Shown here in pieces: positions 4,707 to 7,609 of a DNA stretch of 7,609 nucleotides. The DNA is from JBARCX01 sp049794535 (GTDB lineage: Bacteria > Pseudomonadota > Gammaproteobacteria > Xanthomonadales > Rhodanobacteraceae). The notes beneath the pieces are model-generated. The model ran no database searches and was not told where the DNA came from. It saw only the letters and a list, made by a program, of their open reading frames with translations. The position numbers and the translations under genes were made by a program. The first letter of the stretch is position 1. Each line of letters begins with the position of its first letter. Where the stretch lies: the NCBI GenBank assembly GCA_049794535.1, contig JBARCX010000028.1:1-7609 (forward strand), in the 5' to 3' direction.

Positions 4707-5888
4707 TTACTTCGCAGACTTGGCGATGTTTACCTGTTGACCCTCGTACAGCGAATCGGCCGGATTGATGATGATCCGTGCATTCGCATCGAGACCTTCG
4801 ATCACTTCAACCGTATTGCCGAAGTCACGCCCCAAGGTTACCGGTTGTAGGTGAACGTGTTGCTGCGCATCGACCAGTGCAATGCGCAGGCCTTCGCTGC
4901 GAAACAGTAAAGTATTGGCCGGCACGATGAAGTTGTGCGTAGCGGTTGCCAGTGCCAGTTTGACGTCGGCGTAGACACCCGGAACCAATGCCTGATCCGC
5001 GTTATCCAGATCGATTTCCGTACGTAAGGTGCGGGTGTTCGAATCGAGTGCATCTGCCGTACGCGCGACATTGCCCGTGAATGGTTTGGCGCCATAGCTG
5101 CTCAACGTCACGCTGGCCGGCATGCCGATATGCACACTGCTCGCATAGGTTTCGGGCACATCTATGTACACACGTAGTTTGCTGGTGTCCGCAATCACGA
5201 ACAGATTGCTGCCGGTTGATCCGGCATCGACGAGCGCGCCTACATCGAGGTTACGTTGGGTGATTACACCGTCGAAAGGCGCCGTGATGTATTTGAACTG
5301 CTCCATGTTCTCGAGTTTGGCGACGTTGGCGCGGTCGGCCTCCACCGTGGCAACATCGGCGTTTTCCTGGGCAACGTATTGATCGCGGATCTGCATGGCG
5401 ATCAAACCTTGCGCGGCCAATTTTTCGTAGCGATCCGCCGTGACCTTCGCCAACTTCTCATTGGCTTCGTCGCTGCGCATTTGCGCCTGGCCTTGCTTGA
5501 GTTCGTTATCGACGTCCGGTGTGTCGAGATCGGCAAGGCGCTGGCCTTGTTTCACCTTTGCGCCGATATCCACGTACCACTTGCTGACGTAGCCGGTTGT
5601 GCGCGCGTAGATCTGAGCGTCCTGCCAGGATTTGACGGTGCCAGGCAGCACCAGCGCCTGATCCTCGGGCGCGGCCTGCGGGTTCAAGGTCGAGACGGTT
5701 GGAATAGCGCTGCGATCCGTGTCTTCGCTCAGCGCATTGTGTGCGCGCACGCGTGCGATGACGCCGGCCACGCCGAGCCCGATCAGCACAATGCCGAGCA
5801 CGATGAGTACCAGTCGCACACGATGCGAGGGCGCGCCGTTCGATGATTTAGACGGCGGGTGATGAAGCGGGGCGTTCGGTGTGGACAT
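4707..5888 (-). CDS. RND efflux periplasmic adaptor subunit (membrane fusion protein, AcrA/MexA type)
   Basis: The 393-residue adaptor links an inner-membrane RND pump to an outer-membrane channel. A short cytoplasmic start is followed by one membrane helix (about 23-46); there is no lipobox, so it is anchored by the helix, not as a lipoprotein. The first half of the lipoyl domain is at about 90-122 (GYVSKWYVDIGAKVKQGQRL) and the alpha-helical hairpin at about 125-196. The second lipoyl half is at 199-235 (ITAPFDGVITQRNLDVGALV), the beta-barrel at about 238-312 and the membrane-proximal domain at about 318-390. The start at 5888 (MSTPNAP) is chosen because it directly precedes the anchor; the frame extends to 6005, but that part reads through the pump gene's C-terminus in another frame. 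The gene follows the pump stop by 10 bp with only a weak ribosome site, so it is co-transcribed and probably coupled. Confidence 0.9.
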   Translation of the reverse strand: MSTPNAPLHHPPSKSSNGAPSHRVRLVLIVLGIVLIGLGVAGVIARVRAHNALSEDTDRSAIPTVSTLNPQAAPEDQALVLPGTVKSWQDAQIYARTTGYVSKWYVDIGAKVKQGQRLADLDTPDVDNELKQGQAQMRSDEANEKLAKVTADRYEKLAAQGLIAMQIRDQYVAQENADVATVEADRANVAKLENMEQFKYITAPFDGVITQRNLDVGALVDAGSTGSNLFVIADTSKLRVYIDVPETYASSVHIGMPASVTLSSYGAKPFTGNVARTADALDSNTRTLRTEIDLDNADQALVPGVYADVKLALATATHNFIVPANTLLFRSEGLRIALVDAQQHVHLQPVTLGRDFGNTVEVIEGLDANARIIINPADSLYEGQQVNIAKSAK

Positions 5889-5898
5889 AATCAGGATC

Positions 5899-7609
5899 TC
5901 AAGCGGCAGCCGCATCGCGGCCCGCAACGTGGCGGCGGTGCAACAGACTGAAGAAGGTGGGGACGAAGAACAGCGTGGCGGCCGTCGCCAGCAGCAAGCC
6001 GCCAATCACGGCGCGGCCAAGTGGCGCATTCTGCTCACCACCTTCGCCCATGCCCAAGGCCATCGGCACCATACCGATGATCATCGCGAAAGCTGTCATC
6101 AATACCGGACGGAAGCGTGCAAAGCCCGCTTCAATAGCGGCCTTGACCGGGTCGCCATGTTTATCCAGGCGCTCACGCGCGAAGCTGATCACCAGGATCG
6201 AGTTGGCGGTCGCCACACCCATGCACATGATTGCGCCCATCAGTGCCGGTACCGACAGTGTGGTGCTGGTGAGGAATAGCATCCAGACCAATCCCGCGAG
6301 TGCCGCAGGCAACGCCGCGATGATGATCAACGGATCCAGCCAGCTCTGGAAGTTGACCACGATCAGCAAGTAGACCAACACGATGGCGAACGCGAGTCCG
6401 CCGATCAGGCCGCGATACGACGCGGCCATGGTCTGCACTTGTCCGCGTACATCGATATTCACGTCGCGCGGCAGATGCTTGGAATACTCATCCACGATCT
6501 GTTGCACACCTTTCGCGACGCTACCCAGGTCGGTGTGATCGACTGCGGCGTACAGATCCATGGTCGGCCGGGTGCTGTAGTGCGTGACGATCGCTGGTCC
6601 GGCACTGCGCGAGAACGTGGCCAGGTTCTCGAGTATCTGGCTGGCCGAACCGCTGGTGTTGAGGCTGCTACTGCTGGTCGTTGCTGGCGTGGCCGCCCCG
6701 GTCGTGCTGGTGATCGGCAATGTTTTCAAAGCTTGCAACGTGTCGATTCGATATTGCGGTGCCTGCGTCGCAATGCTGTAGCTGATGCCTGTCTTCGGAT
6801 CGACCCAGAACGTGGGGCTCACCTGCGAAGAACCCGCGAGGGCCGTCAGCAAATTGCTGGCAACATCTTGCGTGGTCAGGCCGACAAGGCTGGCGCGCGT
6901 GCGATCGATATCGATATTGATTTGCGGCAGGTTCAACGCCTGTTGTATGCGTAGATCGACAAGGCCTGGCACCCGGGCAAGCTTGCCGTAAAGGTCGTTT
7001 GCCACCTGGGCAATAGCTTTCGGATCGTGACCGCTCACCTGTACATCAATGGGCGCGGGTGAACCGAAGTTGAGGATCTGGCCGACCATATCCGCAGGGA
7101 GGAATGAAAAAATCACGCCCGGATACTTCTGCGCCAACTGCTTTCGCAACGAGCGCACGTAGTCGATAGTGGGATGGTGATCGTCACTCAGTGTGACAAA
7201 TACATCGCCATCGGATGTGCCGACCACGCCGCTATTGCTGTAGGACAAGTTGATGCCGCTGTACGGCAAGCCGAGCGTGTCGACGATGCTGGCCAGCTCG
7301 TTATTCGGAATGGTCTTGCGGATCACATCCTCGATACCGTCAGCCAGGCGAGCCGTTTCTTCAATACGTAAGCCAGTCTCTGCGCGAAAGTGCAGTTTGA
7401 TCTGTCCGCCATCGACATAGGGGAAGAAGTCGCGGCCCAGCCAGGGCACCAGTAAGGCTATCGAAAGTGCGCAGCTGCCGAAGAACAGGATGGCAAACAG
7501 GCCGCGATGCTCTTCCGCGCTCTCCAGCGCATCACGATAGCCTTCGCGTGTGCTTTCGAAGCGCCGCTCGAAGGCCGCCTGAAAACGTCCCAGCGGGCCC
7601 TTGGCTGTG
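5899..7609 (-). CDS. RND efflux pump inner-membrane subunit (HAE1/AcrB-like), C-terminal part cut by the window edge
   Basis: The frame is open from the right edge to a TGA at 5901-5899, giving 569 residues, roughly the C-terminal half of a usual ~1,040-residue pump. It contains a helix matching TM7 (about 7503-7444, LFAILFFGSCALSIALLVPWLG) and the second large periplasmic loop with porter subdomains. Five helices matching TM8-12 follow, at about 6411-6352, 6333-6271, 6255-6178, 6111-6052 and 6012-5941. Signatures include DFFPYVDGG, GAIMCMGVATANSILVISFARE, FRPVLMTAFAMIIGMVPMAL and GRAVIGGLLLATAATLFFVPTFF. The helix-4 Asp residues for proton relay lie outside the window. It should drive proton-coupled export of drugs, solvents or other small compounds with the adaptor encoded 10 bp downstream. 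A Ser/Thr/Ala-rich linker interrupts the periplasmic domain near 6711-6640. A GTG at 7449 is internal, not the start. The substrate is unknown. Confidence 0.92.
   Translation of the reverse strand, partial: TAKGPLGRFQAAFERRFESTREGYRDALESAEEHRGLFAILFFGSCALSIALLVPWLGRDFFPYVDGGQIKLHFRAETGLRIEETARLADGIEDVIRKTIPNNELASIVDTLGLPYSGINLSYSNSGVVGTSDGDVFVTLSDDHHPTIDYVRSLRKQLAQKYPGVIFSFLPADMVGQILNFGSPAPIDVQVSGHDPKAIAQVANDLYGKLARVPGLVDLRIQQALNLPQINIDIDRTRASLVGLTTQDVASNLLTALAGSSQVSPTFWVDPKTGISYSIATQAPQYRIDTLQALKTLPITSTTGAATPATTSSSSLNTSGSASQILENLATFSRSAGPAIVTHYSTRPTMDLYAAVDHTDLGSVAKGVQQIVDEYSKHLPRDVNIDVRGQVQTMAASYRGLIGGLAFAIVLVYLLIVVNFQSWLDPLIIIAALPAALAGLVWMLFLTSTTLSVPALMGAIMCMGVATANSILVISFARERLDKHGDPVKAAIEAGFARFRPVLMTAFAMIIGMVPMALGMGEGGEQNAPLGRAVIGGLLLATAATLFFVPTFFSLLHRRHVAGRDAAAA
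6640..6711 (-). other. Ser/Thr/Ala-rich linker within the RND pump periplasmic domain
   Basis: About 24 codons encode a low-complexity stretch (TSTTGAATPATTSSSS, then LNTSGSAS) between the porter segment ending LQALKTLPI and the conserved QILENLATFSRSAGPA. In most HAE1 pumps the equivalent loop is much shorter. The frame stays intact through it. Confidence 0.6.

Noticed and set aside
5256..5846. 196-codon open frame on the plus strand opposite the adaptor gene
   Set aside because: No recognisable motif; the minus-strand adaptor domains account for the whole stretch.
7447..7449. GTG at 7449 as the start of the RND pump gene
   Set aside because: The frame stays open to the window edge and the preceding codons encode the expected TM7 helix, so this is an internal valine codon.

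Overview
The window looks like chromosomal DNA from a Gram-negative proteobacterium with moderately high GC. The best guess is a gammaproteobacterium near the Xanthomonadales/Rhodanobacteraceae (Dyella or Rhodanobacter type). The reasons are periplasmic multiheme c-type cytochromes, an exported amidase resembling Stenotrophomonas-type peptide amidases, and an HAE1-type RND pump with a membrane-anchored adaptor. This placement is inference from protein resemblance; no rRNA or marker gene is present. I see no IS element, phage gene, CRISPR array, tRNA or rRNA.

Layout. (1) 1-305, minus strand: the N-terminus of an exported amidase-signature protein, cut by the left edge. (2) 306-416: a divergent promoter region with a 15-bp palindrome. 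(3) 417-2512, plus strand: two c-type cytochrome genes overlapping by ATGA, a diheme periplasmic protein and a membrane-anchored triheme protein. Together they look like an electron-transfer module for a periplasmic dehydrogenase that is not encoded in the window. (4) 2646-4604, plus strand: an AraC-family regulator with an N-terminal Cys/His cluster, then a 47-aa CxxC...CCxxC protein overlapping by ATGA an alpha/beta hydrolase whose nucleophile elbow carries Asp. (5) 4605-4706: a convergent intergenic region with a strong 12-bp-stem hairpin. (6) 4707-7609, minus strand: an RND efflux operon read right to left, with the C-terminal part of the inner-membrane pump followed after 10 bp by its periplasmic adaptor.

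How the parts may work together. The cytochromes probably pass electrons from a periplasmic oxidation towards the respiratory chain. The AraC, microprotein and hydrolase genes look like a small regulated unit, possibly a sensor, a metal- or thiol-handling miniprotein and an enzyme. This unit is the most likely place in the window for an undescribed system, because a very short cysteine-rich protein is translationally coupled to a hydrolase with an atypical active site. The RND pump and adaptor are a conventional drug/solvent-type exporter, notable for gene order and a Ser/Thr-rich linker in the pump.
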